Position numbers and translations under genes: made by a program. This document shows, piece by piece, positions 36,837 through 46,030 of a DNA stretch of 64,000 bases (positions within the stretch are counted from its first letter, which is position 1; each line of letters starts with the position of its first letter). The stretch comes from Psychromonas ingrahamii 37. GTDB lineage: Bacteria > Pseudomonadota > Gammaproteobacteria > Enterobacterales > Psychromonadaceae. The notes under the pieces are model-generated. The model did no database searches and was not told the DNA's origin. It saw nothing but the letters and a program-made list of their open reading frames with translations. Where the stretch lies: assembly GCF_000015285.1 (NCBI RefSeq), contig NC_008709.1:1364001-1428000 (forward strand). The letters run 5' to 3'.

Positions 36837-38123
36837 ATGGAACAATTATTATTACAGCCAATTGCTAAGGTGGACGGTGAAATTAACCTACCTGGCTCTA
36901 AGAGCCTTTCTAATCGTGCGCTTTTGCTGGCCGCTTTAGCGCAGGGTACAACGACACTGACCAACCTGTTAGACAGTGATGATATTCGTCATATGTTAAA
37001 TGCATTAAAAAAATTAGGGGTCAATTATCAGCTTTCAAAGGATAAAAAACAGTGTGTTGTTGAAGGTTTAGGACGGGCGTTTAATACTGCTGAATCAGGT
37101 CTATTGGAACTCTTTTTAGGCAATGCCGGCACAGCGATGCGGCCGCTATGTGCCGCTTTGTGTTTAGGTCAAGGAGAATACATTCTAACCGGTGAGGCGC
37201 GAATGTTTGAACGTCCTATCGGCAGTTTAGTGGATGCATTACAGCAGGCCGGTGCACAGGTGACATACCTTGAAAATGAAAATTATCCGCCCTTAAAAAT
37301 CAAAGGAACGGGGCTTAAGGGCGGTAAAATAAAAATTGACGGCAGTGTTTCCAGTCAATTTTTAACCGCTTTTTTAATGGCCGCACCGATGGCAATGGAA
37401 GATACTGAAATTGAAATAGTCGGTGAATTGGTGTCAAAACCTTATATTAAAATCACCCTGCAAATCATGCATGATTTTGGCATTGATGTTGATAATCATA
37501 ATTTCGAACGTTTTATTATTAAAGGCAAACAAACTTATAGTGCGCCCGGGCATTATTTAGTTGAAGGAGACGCCTCTTCAGCTTCCTATTTTTTAGCCGC
37601 AGGCGCGATTGCCGGGGGCTGTATTAAAGTGACTGGTATCGGTAAAAAATCGGTTCAGGGTGATATTCAATTTGCCGATGCATTGGAAGCAATGGGGGCA
37701 AAAATAGAATGGGGTGATGATTATATTAAAGCCAGTAAAGGTGAGTTAAAAGCCATTGATATGGATATGAATCACATTCCTGATGCCGCAATGACGATTG
37801 CTGTTGCCGCTCTCTTCGCAACGGGTACGACCAAAATTCGCAACGTTTATAACTGGCGCGTTAAAGAGACCGACCGGTTATACGCGATGGCGACAGAATT
37901 ACGTAAAGTTGGCGCAACCGTTGTTGAAGGGCATGATTTTATTGAGGTCACTGCGCCCGAAAAATTAATTCATGCTGAAATTGATACCTATGACGATCAC
38001 CGAATGGCGATGTGTTTTTCATTAGTGGCGTTGGGTAATACACAGGTGACTATTAACGATCCTAAATGTACCTCAAAAACCTTTCCTGATTATTTTGAAA
38101 AGTTGGCTTCTGTGAGTTGCTAA
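36837..38123 (+). CDS. aroA: 3-phosphoshikimate 1-carboxyvinyltransferase (EPSP synthase)
   Basis: AroA joins shikimate-3-phosphate and phosphoenolpyruvate in chorismate synthesis. The 428-residue protein has [17 protein letters not shown] at the N-terminus, [13 protein letters not shown] (the GNAGTA loop), [14 protein letters not shown] and the C-terminal [15 protein letters not shown]. It is 9 bases behind hisC with GAGGATAGG as the ribosome site. The last 33 codons recur, diverged, at 42007-42105. A perfect palindromic terminator follows within 20 bases. Confidence 0.97.
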   Translation: MEQLLLQPIAKVDGEINLPGSKSLSNRALLLAALAQGTTTLTNLLDSDDIRHMLNALKKLGVNYQLSKDKKQCVVEGLGRAFNTAESGLLELFLGNAGTAMRPLCAALCLGQGEYILTGEARMFERPIGSLVDALQQAGAQVTYLENENYPPLKIKGTGLKGGKIKIDGSVSSQFLTAFLMAAPMAMEDTEIEIVGELVSKPYIKITLQIMHDFGIDVDNHNFERFIIKGKQTYSAPGHYLVEGDASSASYFLAAGAIAGGCIKVTGIGKKSVQGDIQFADALEAMGAKIEWGDDYIKASKGELKAIDMDMNHIPDAAMTIAVAALFATGTTKIRNVYNWRVKETDRLYAMATELRKVGATVVEGHDFIEVTAPEKLIHAEIDTYDDHRMAMCFSLVALGNTQVTINDPKCTSKTFPDYFEKLASVSC

Positions 38124-38141
38124 TCAATAGCGCTTACCCAT

Positions 38142-38176
38142 AATCACGCCCTGCAGTGCAGGGCGTGATTATGTTT
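38142..38176 (+). terminator. rho-independent terminator of aroA
   Basis: AATCACGCCCTGCA and TGCAGGGCGTGATT are perfectly complementary and the stem is followed by ATGTTTTTCT. It begins 19 bases after the stop. Confidence 0.9.
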
Positions 38177-38178
38177 TT

Positions 38179-38617
38179 CTGTTCTTTTCATTTCCCATTA
38201 TTCCCATGCCTGTTTTTCGGTAGATAGGTGATGGACTGACATCTAGAAAAGCCGCTGCTTTGGGATATTAGCATCATCAAAATTGCGTGCAGTCTTGATT
38301 TTTCCGTTTAACATTCGCTAATGCTCCGATCACGCTAAAGCTATTATCAACCGCTTAATAGCATGGTCTGCGATTGTGCTTTTACTTTACTTGATAGCGT
38401 ATTTAAAGGCGTTGGCAGGTGTGCTTAGCTGATCATTCGAGGTGCTTACAGTGCGGAATCTTCCACAATTAAAACATTAAGTTTACCAGCCATTAATTTG
38501 TCCTGCTTTTATTATGCAAATCGCTGCTTACTGAGCGTTCCTAGATTCGGGCGGTTTTTTTACGAGTATTTTTAAGCGTGCCTATGCGCATTATGAGAAT
38601 GCCTTTGCAAAAGGGTA
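38179..38617 (-). other. gene debris after aroA, including a receiver-like fragment
   Basis: No intact gene is present. On the minus strand 38493-38446 reads MAGKLNVLIVEDSAL then a stop, and the same frame continues APRMIS. This resembles the start of a response-regulator receiver or CheB domain (VLIVDDSALMR-type). Near 38270-38170, also minus, KAAAFLDVSPSPIYRKT resembles a small helix-turn-helix. Both are too short for certainty and are reported as possible decayed pieces. Confidence 0.3.
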
Positions 38618-38767
38618 TTACAAGTGCGCTGGTGGAGGAAAGGGGCTGTATGCAGGCACAATAAAGAATAAAAGGGTTGCTCCTAAACCTTGATGGATTG
38701 CTTTGCTCAATCTATTATCCTTACAATAAGCGACTTGAACAACACTTTTATGGGTGTCTAACCCCAT
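38618..38767 (-). pseudogene. IS110-like transposase, N-terminal remnant
   Basis: The 49-residue frame opens MGLDTHKSVVQVAYCKDN, the beginning of the DEDD/RuvC-like transposase of the IS110 group, where the aspartate of GLD is the first catalytic residue. The resemblance fades after about 25 residues and the frame stops at 38618. Upstream of its start, TGCTAGCCT (38791-38799) and AGGCTAGCA (38846-38854) form an inverted repeat around 46 bases. Confidence 0.5.
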
Positions 38768-38901
38768 GAAAATAATGCTATTATTATATATGCTAGCCTT
38801 TATTTGGTTTCTTTTACCACAACGACTAAGTAACCTGCGAATAAGAGGCTAGCACCGTCGTGGGGAGTCATTATATTTAAACAAAACAAGAGGAAATAAT
38901 A

Positions 38902-39300
38902 GTGAAAAAATTAATAATATTGACTGTTGCCGTATTATCAATATCAGCTTGTAGTGTAGGCCCAAATCAAATCCGTTCTGCGGGAGTAGATCAGGTTTTT
39001 TCAAGTCAGAAAGATGCCAAAGATGTTGCAAGTTGTGTTAAAAATAAATGGTCGGCCTGGGTAAATAAATTTGATGATTGGGGGGTCGTCAATTCAGTAG
39101 AAATAGCTGACGGTTATTCTGTTTCAGCCCAAAGTTATGGCACTGATCCGGAAGATGGTTCTGGTAAAAAGCCGAACACTGTCAATTACTTAGCAGATAT
39201 TGAAAATAAAGATTCAGGCAGTGTCACAAAGCTTTATCAATATTTTTCATTAAACTTAGGGGATAACCCTTTTGTTGCTGCGGCAGCAGAATGCCAGTAA
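38902..39300 (+). CDS. hypothetical lipoprotein
   Basis: The 132-residue product has a textbook lipoprotein signal peptide, MKKLIILTVAVLSISAC, with Cys17 as the lipid site. GTG at 38902 is the start, with AAGAGGA at 38888-38894 giving ideal spacing. The mature part has two more cysteines (ASCVKNKW and the final AECQ), which could form a disulfide. It has no recognised domain. The next gene is 460 bases away. I do not know its function; the location suggests the envelope. Confidence 0.75.
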   Translation: MKKLIILTVAVLSISACSVGPNQIRSAGVDQVFSSQKDAKDVASCVKNKWSAWVNKFDDWGVVNSVEIADGYSVSAQSYGTDPEDGSGKKPNTVNYLADIENKDSGSVTKLYQYFSLNLGDNPFVAAAAECQ

Positions 39301-39759
39301 TACTTGCCTAATACTAAATCTATTCATTTTTTGTTCATTTATGCAGGCATTTTTCCTGTGGCTAAACAGATCACTTAAATGAGTGGAATTGGTATCAGTT
39401 GCGACACTCGCACTTTATTCCATTGCCACTGTTTTTGAAAACACTCAATAACGGTGGCAGCTTAGCCACCGGACACAAAGCGTGATCTCTGCTTGAAAAC
39501 TTTTGCCTCTAAGCCTGTAAAAATAAATTGATAAGCGAGCGAGAGTAAAAAAAGCTTGAAGTCTCACCTGTGGTTGTCATAAATTAACAGGCCGTCAGGC
39601 TGGCATTGCAACTAAAAAGTAAACCAACATACACTGGCCTATAAAAAGCAAATCAACAGCAGTTGAATTGGTGTTCTTTTTACACCTTTTAGATAAAAAA
39701 TATAAGGTTTGGTGTTTTTTCTTTTTAGAATCAACTTTTTTAAATAACGGAATGTAAAC
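39301..39759. other. 459-base gap, no gene seen
   Basis: The only structure noted is a small hairpin, GGTGGC (39453-39458) with GCCACC (39465-39470). Near the end an A/T-rich imperfect hairpin around 39670-39715 may be a promoter-proximal leader or terminator. Nothing coding could be supported. Confidence 0.5.
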
Positions 39760-40158
39760 ATGATTAAAAATATTGACCTAACCATCGACATAACCAAGGC
39801 GGAGCAACTTTTAAGCGGCAGTGATGCCTTTATCCTGAATATAGTCGCTTTATGGTGCAGCGACTGCACGGCACAAGCTGAAAATTTACCCGCATTTGCA
39901 CAGTTACTTTCCGATCAGGGAATGCCTGTTTATCAACTCAATGTGCAGAACATTAAAGATCAATATCTGTCAGCACAACATAAAGCACTGACGATTAAAC
40001 TTGGCGGGCGCGGTTATCCGCGTACGGTGTTAATGTTAGGTAATAAAATAGTTGATTCAGATAATATCGAAATTATCAGTGCTGAGCAACTTGCAACCTT
40101 AGCGAATAAATTTACTCTGCTGTTAAGTAATAGCCAGTGTATCAAAGACAGCCTTTAA
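39760..40158 (+). CDS. thioredoxin-like fold protein with CSDC motif
   Basis: The 132-residue protein reads as a small thioredoxin fold. A beta strand FILNIVALWCSDC carries the CxxC motif CSDC at about residues 34-37. It also has the GRGYPRTVLML strand with a cis-Pro-like position, and no signal peptide, so it would act in the cytoplasm. Reductase or disulfide-exchange activity is inferred from the fold only, because the active-site spacer SD is unusual (thioredoxin GP, DsbA PH). The start ATG has a poor ribosome site (AACGGAATG). No operon partner. Confidence 0.65.
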   Translation: MIKNIDLTIDITKAEQLLSGSDAFILNIVALWCSDCTAQAENLPAFAQLLSDQGMPVYQLNVQNIKDQYLSAQHKALTIKLGGRGYPRTVLMLGNKIVDSDNIEIISAEQLATLANKFTLLLSNSQCIKDSL

Positions 40159-40201
40159 ATTTTATATTAGCTCAGGAGAGCTTAATGCAAAATCTCTTTT
40201 A

Positions 40202-40440
40202 ACGGCTGCTCGAGAGCACTGGTCTGTTGAAAATAACTGGCATTGGTAATTAGATATATCCATAAATGAAGGTGCATGCAGGATAAAACAAAAAATTCTA
40301 CTGAGAATTTAGCAACAGTACGTTATGCTACTTTAAATCTCTTAAGAACAGATAGATCTTTTTAAAGGTGGAATTAAAAGAAAGCATAAACAAGTAAATA
40401 GAAGTGACGACTATAGAGGAAAAAATGGTGTCAGGACTTT
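40202..40440 (+). pseudogene. ISAs1-family transposase, C-terminal remnant
   Basis: The gap 40159-40549 contains a decayed transposase tail. One frame reads REHWSVENNWHW-stop-LDISINEGACRIK, then by a frame change NSTENLATVRYATLNLLRTD, and after another change KGGIKRKHKQVNRSDDY. This is the order of the ISAs1 C-terminus (R-HW-IEN-LHW-LD-F-ED-CR, then ENFA-LR-IALNLL, then KGGIK-KR). A stop (TAA) and at least two frameshifts make it dead. No element ends were found. Confidence 0.75.
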
Positions 40441-40549
40441 CTCTGATTTCTTTATCAATGTGTCAATAGGGGCGAGAAGTGTGAGCTAAAACGGTTCATA
40501 ATCTTACCCTTTGCGGCTAATATAGGTAAATCTATTACGGGCGTTAATA

Positions 40550-41467
40550 ATGTCAGATTCAATTGAATTTCTTAAATCAGTACTTAATACGATCACCGAC
40601 CAGATAGTTGTTATAGATAAGAACGGTGATATAAAATTTGTCAATCACAGCTGGACTGAGTTTGGCCGGGATAATGATTGTCAAATAAAGACTGAATGGA
40701 TTGGCATAAATTACCTTAATGGATATGATAATACTTCTGGGGCAGACGCTGATTTCGGCGTTACGGCAGTAAATGGAATTCGAGCCGTCATTATCGGGCA
40801 ACAGCCTGATTTTTACCTTGAATATGCTTGTCATAGTCCAGATGAAAAACGATTTTTCATGATGCAGGTAACACCTTTTATACATCAGGAAGTCCAATTT
40901 TTTGTCATCTCTCATAAAAATATTACTAATCGAAAGTTAGCCGAGGAAAAAGTCCTTCACTTATCCCAGATTGATGGTCTCACCGGTATTGCCAATAGGC
41001 GATATTTTGATGAGACCCTTGAAAATGAGTGGAAGCGCTGTGCTCGTTCAAAACAACCACTTACACTTGCCATGATTGATGTTGATCATTTTAAGTTGCT
41101 CAATGACACATATGGGCATCAAGCCGGTGATAATAGTCTGGTAATGATTGGCAATCTGCTTAAAGACTTAGCTCAAAGACCTGCCGACCTCTGTTGCAGA
41201 TACGGTGGAGAGGAGTTTGCAATCATTATGCCACAAACATCAAACGCTCAGGCTGTGCATATTGCCAGTAAACTTATAACACTTATCGCAGCTCTTAACA
41301 TTCCCAATAAAAAATCACCCACCAAAGCAATATTAACAGTGAGTATTGGTCTGGCTACTGTCTTACCCAGTCAAGAAAATGATACAAGAAGTCTCATTGC
41401 TAAAGCAGATAAATCACTTTACAGAGCAAAAAAGAAGGGAAGAAATCGAGTTGAGTCGAACCTTTAG
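40550..41467 (+). CDS. PAS-GGDEF diguanylate cyclase
   Basis: The 305-residue soluble protein has an N-terminal PAS domain (residues 1-130, VVIDKNGDIKFVNHSW) and a GGDEF domain (from about 143, DGLTGIANRRYFD) with GGEEF at 219-223. An RxxD inhibitory site is not evident where expected. It would make cyclic di-GMP, with PAS sensing a cytoplasmic cue. No signal peptide or membrane helix is seen. It is an isolated gene in the debris field between aroA and mreB, so it may belong to the acquired DNA. Confidence 0.9.
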   Translation: MSDSIEFLKSVLNTITDQIVVIDKNGDIKFVNHSWTEFGRDNDCQIKTEWIGINYLNGYDNTSGADADFGVTAVNGIRAVIIGQQPDFYLEYACHSPDEKRFFMMQVTPFIHQEVQFFVISHKNITNRKLAEEKVLHLSQIDGLTGIANRRYFDETLENEWKRCARSKQPLTLAMIDVDHFKLLNDTYGHQAGDNSLVMIGNLLKDLAQRPADLCCRYGGEEFAIIMPQTSNAQAVHIASKLITLIAALNIPNKKSPTKAILTVSIGLATVLPSQENDTRSLIAKADKSLYRAKKKGRNRVESNL

Positions 41468-41488
41468 ACCTGCGTATTATCCTTGATC

Positions 41489-41881
41489 TTACATCCCAAA
41501 CTCAGTAACCAGCAATCTATGATCTGAGTCGGGGACAAGCTGGTAATCTTTGCTGATAACCTCAAATGAATCACTGATCAGACAATGATCGATATAAGCG
41601 CTGCTGAGCAGAACCAGAAGCGGGTTCTCCCCGTTATAAGACCAACAGAAAATGTCGAAAAAGGATTGCTGCTGTTGATTAATAAACTGTTTTTCTGCCG
41701 ATTTTTAAAGTGTGCCGATCAGACAGTGGTATTGAGATTGCCAATAATAATTTTTTATTGCCGTCATGGTGCAAAAGCCTGTTCAGCGAAAGAGTTAAGT
41801 GTGCTGTCTCTTAACGACTAATAAACCAGTACTTCTCGGTGATACCGGATGCAGCGTAAAGAGATGAACAGGGCTTTTTAC
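41489..41881 (-). pseudogene. endonuclease/exonuclease/phosphatase-family gene, decayed
   Basis: The minus strand preserves the family's motifs in pieces. HLFTLHPVSPRSTG corresponds to the THPLPP stretch. IIIGNLNTTV then a TGA (41721-41719, where tryptophan is expected) and SAHFKN match GDFNTTPW-S-HF. After a frameshift, SSAYIDHCLISDSFEVIS and VPDSDHRLLVTEF match the IDHxxxS and SDHxPL ends. The stop is at 41489-41491. It is broken by at least one nonsense codon and frameshifts. The neighbouring gap 41468-42408 otherwise holds the aroA-tail fragment and the mreB leader. Confidence 0.75.
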
Positions 41882-42006
41882 TTTCAGGATTTGTATGATC
41901 GCTTTAATAATATGGCCGCTTTGCAGACGATATTATGTTTTTTTTGCTCGACGATCGGTTGTTATTTTTTGTCGCTGATAAGCTTAGGGTTTTCTGTTTT
42001 TTATTT

Positions 42007-42105
42007 GTGGTATTGAGTAATACACCGGTTATTATTAATAACCCTAAAGGTCGCTTAAAAATCTTTTCTGATTATTTTAAAAAGTTAGCATCTGTCAGTT
42101 TGTAA
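42007..42105 (+). pseudogene. diverged duplicate of the aroA 3' end
   Basis: The 33 codons read VVLSNTPVIINNPKGRLKIF then SDYFKKLASVSL and stop. They align codon for codon with the aroA end ([32 protein letters not shown]). About 62 of the last 81 bases match. It has no start of its own and is not expected to be expressed. It bounds a 3.98-kb segment whose other boundary is the real aroA end. Confidence 0.85.
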
Positions 42106-43452
<1,347 letters not shown>

Positions 43453-43644
43453 TAACGCGCCGAGTCATGACCGTTAGACTCATTAACGGATCGATTTAAC
43501 GCCTTGATAGCCTAGTTATTAATTGATTGATAACCTGTTTGTTGCAATTGATAGCTAGCTTCTTCTAATTTACCCTGAGTCCCAAGTAGCAGGCATTGTT
43601 TAATGTACTTGCTGTAATAACTTTTTCCTAATTAATCTGTCACA

Positions 43645-44625
43645 ATGAAAACAATTTTTACGCGCGGCCCTTCATTTTTATTAAGACTATCCATAGTGGT
43701 AGTTTTTTCGGTTTTTTTATTTGTTGCTGACAGCAACTTCAATCTCTTTGCATCATCACGTATTTATTTAAACTCCCTGGTCAGCCCTGTGCAATACGTT
43801 GCTGATCTGCCTGAAAAATTATTCAGTGCCATCTCTGCTAGTGTGATGACTCGCCATGAGTTAAAAGCGCGTAATCAACAGTTAGAAAAAGACAATTTAC
43901 ATCTCAAAGCTGACCGCCTATTACTCACCCAATTAGAAAATGAAAATAAGCAGTTACGTGAGCTGCTCAGCTCAAATCGCACCTTTACCAACAAAAGAAT
44001 GATAACCGAAGTGATGAGTTTACGCTCAGATCCCTTTTCTCATCAGTTATTGATCGATAAAGGCGCGGTAAACGGTGTTTATGTCGGCCAACCTGTTATT
44101 AATGAAGATGGTGTGGTTGGACAAGTTTCTCAGGTAGGCAGTACAACCAGTCGGGTTTTACTGATTGTTGATGTAAGCCATGGTATTCCGGTGCGCGTTC
44201 AGCGTAATGATCTTATTGCCGTGCTCCATGGTAGTGGTGATTGGAATAGGCTAAATGTGCCTTTTGTACAAAGTAATGCCGATTTAAAAGAAGGTGATTT
44301 ACTGGTCACGTCAGGTTTGGGGGGGCGTTTCCCTGCAGGTTACCCGGTTGCGACAATAAGCCATGTTAATTATCAAGAAGGCGCGGCTTACGCTGATGTG
44401 AGCGCAACACCTGTTGCTCCCCTCCACCGCAGCCGTTATTTATTGTTGTTATGGAATGAGGATCAATATAATGAATCTGATTTATCAAAGGATAGATTAA
44501 CAACATCAGCGGCACTGGCCACAGAGAATGCTGATAATTCAAAGACAAGCCCTGATTCTCTGAACACGCTAGAGACAGACAAAAAAATCGAACCGCTGGA
44601 ATCGAAAAATGTCATTGTTCAGTAA
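43645..44625 (+). CDS. mreC: rod shape-determining protein MreC
   Basis: MreC is the bitopic scaffold of the elongasome and activates PBP2. The 326-residue protein has a membrane helix at about 14-30, a coiled coil at about 70-105 (QQLEKDNLHLKADRLLL), and the beta-domain with VIDKGAVNGVYVGQPVI-like and GLGGRFPAGYPVA motifs. It ends with a Ser/Thr/Asp-rich tail after the conserved RYLLLLW. Its last 17 bases overlap mreD, suggesting coupled translation. No strong ribosome site precedes the ATG. Confidence 0.96.
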   Translation: MKTIFTRGPSFLLRLSIVVVFSVFLFVADSNFNLFASSRIYLNSLVSPVQYVADLPEKLFSAISASVMTRHELKARNQQLEKDNLHLKADRLLLTQLENENKQLRELLSSNRTFTNKRMITEVMSLRSDPFSHQLLIDKGAVNGVYVGQPVINEDGVVGQVSQVGSTTSRVLLIVDVSHGIPVRVQRNDLIAVLHGSGDWNRLNVPFVQSNADLKEGDLLVTSGLGGRFPAGYPVATISHVNYQEGAAYADVSATPVAPLHRSRYLLLLWNEDQYNESDLSKDRLTTSAALATENADNSKTSPDSLNTLETDKKIEPLESKNVIVQ

Positions 44626-45091
44626 CTATATGGCCATTTACTTTACTTATTTTGCAGGTTTAGTCTGTGCTATTGTTCCTCTTCCTATCATGCTGAATGC
44701 TTTTCGTCCCGATTGGATGATCCTTATTATTTTTTATTGGGTACTCGCATTACCGCATCGGGTTAGCATCGTGCATGCGTTTATTTTAGGGGTAGTATTT
44801 GACCTTTTATTAGGCTCTACGTTAGGCATGCATGCCTTATTATTTTCATTTTTAGCCTACATAGTCATTACCAATTACCAACTTTTTCGTTATTTCACTC
44901 TGGTACAAACAACCCTCTTAGTCGGTTTGTATTCTTTACTGTCGAAACTGGCGTTATATTTGATGGCATCAAGCTTACAAGATATTATTTTACATCAATC
45001 TTATTTCTGGTCAGTCTTTACCTCGATGCTGGTTTGGCCCTGGTTTTTTCTTTTTTTGCGTTTTATTCGTCGCCGTTTTAAGGTCGTATAA
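44609..45091 (+). CDS. mreD: rod shape-determining protein MreD
   Basis: This 160-residue integral membrane protein has about five helices and the family features FRPDWMILIIFYW and FDLLLGSTLGMHAL. It completes the MreBCD complex. It overlaps mreC by 17 bases and maf starts 2 bases after its stop. Confidence 0.94.
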   Translation: MSLFSNYMAIYFTYFAGLVCAIVPLPIMLNAFRPDWMILIIFYWVLALPHRVSIVHAFILGVVFDLLLGSTLGMHALLFSFLAYIVITNYQLFRYFTLVQTTLLVGLYSLLSKLALYLMASSLQDIILHQSYFWSVFTSMLVWPWFFLFLRFIRRRFKVV

Positions 45092-45093
45092 GC

Positions 45094-45672
45094 ATGAACG
45101 TTTCTATCTATCTTGCATCGAGTTCACCTCGTCGTAGTGAACTTCTAAATCAAATTGGAGTCTTATTTGATCGAGTGAAAGCTGCCATTGAAGAAAAACC
45201 GGAAACAGGTGAATCAGCGCAGGATTATGTTTTACGTTTAGCATTACAAAAAGCGCAAGCAGGTTTCAAAAATAGCGATAAAGAGAGACCCGTTTTAGGG
45301 GCTGATACAATTATTGTTATTGATCAAAAAATATTAGAAAAACCACGTGATAAAAAACATGCCCGGGAGATGCTGCAATTATTGTCGGGGCGAGTTCATC
45401 AAGTCTTTACTGCAGTGGCACTGGTACAAGGTGTTTATACAAAAAGTACTCTGGTTAAAACCGAGGTGAGTTTTAAAAAATTGAGTGAGCAGGATATCTC
45501 TGATTACTGGCGCTCCGGTGAACCTGTTGGTAAGGCTGCTGGTTATGCTATTCAAGGAATTGCCGGAAAGTTCATTAACAATATATCAGGTAGTTATAGT
45601 GGCGTTGTTGGGCTGCCGCTTTTTGAAACAGCAGAACTGATTCGTGAGTTTATGGAAGAAGTTAATCATTAA
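45094..45672 (+). CDS. maf: Maf-family nucleoside triphosphate pyrophosphatase (YhdE type)
   Basis: The 192-residue protein begins MNVSIYLASSSPRRSELL, the substrate and metal loop of Maf. It has ADTIIV and the Maf-a type YAIQGIAGKF stretch. The YhdE subfamily hydrolyses dTTP/UTP and modified bases, helping to keep non-canonical nucleotides out of nucleic acids. Its position after mreD and before rng (mreBCD-yhdE-rng) is conserved. The gap to rng is 358 bases. Confidence 0.95.
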   Translation: MNVSIYLASSSPRRSELLNQIGVLFDRVKAAIEEKPETGESAQDYVLRLALQKAQAGFKNSDKERPVLGADTIIVIDQKILEKPRDKKHAREMLQLLSGRVHQVFTAVALVQGVYTKSTLVKTEVSFKKLSEQDISDYWRSGEPVGKAAGYAIQGIAGKFINNISGSYSGVVGLPLFETAELIREFMEEVNH

Positions 45673-46030
45673 GATAAAATTTATAAATGAAATTAATAAA
45701 TGCTGTTGAGAACGCTTTCTTTGATTGTAAACTTGCCCGTTTGATTTTTTTGTTATGGCACCAATTTGCAAGGAAGGCTTGCTAAATCAAGACCTTTGTA
45801 ACTGACATAACAGCGCGAATCTGAGTAGGAAATTAAATAATAAATTTGTCGTTAGAGAATGAAAAGTAAAGACAAGTAATTGATGACTCATGAGGTTATT
45901 GCTTGTTAATAAGTATTTATACCCAAGCCTCTTGGCGATGTAGTAAGAAGTTTGGGTATAAATTGCTGCTTCATATTGTTTATATTATTAAGCGATACAG
46001 CTTATAAAAAATTTTAAAGGAATTGGTCTA
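45673..46030. other. 358-base gap between maf and rng
   Basis: The gap holds the palindromic repeat at 45918-45960 and otherwise A/T-rich sequence. The rng ribosome site AAAGGAATTGG precedes the ATG at 46031. No gene is seen. Confidence 0.6.
45918..45960. repeat. TATACCCAA palindromic unit
   Basis: TATACCCAAGCCTCTT (45918-45933) and AAGAAGTTTGGGTATA (45945-45960) pair with two mismatches. It is the same family as the unit at 7690-7735. Confidence 0.7.

Noticed and set aside
41585-41821. 78-codon plus-strand frame
   Set aside because: It is antisense to the decayed endonuclease/exonuclease/phosphatase gene, whose motifs explain the sequence better.
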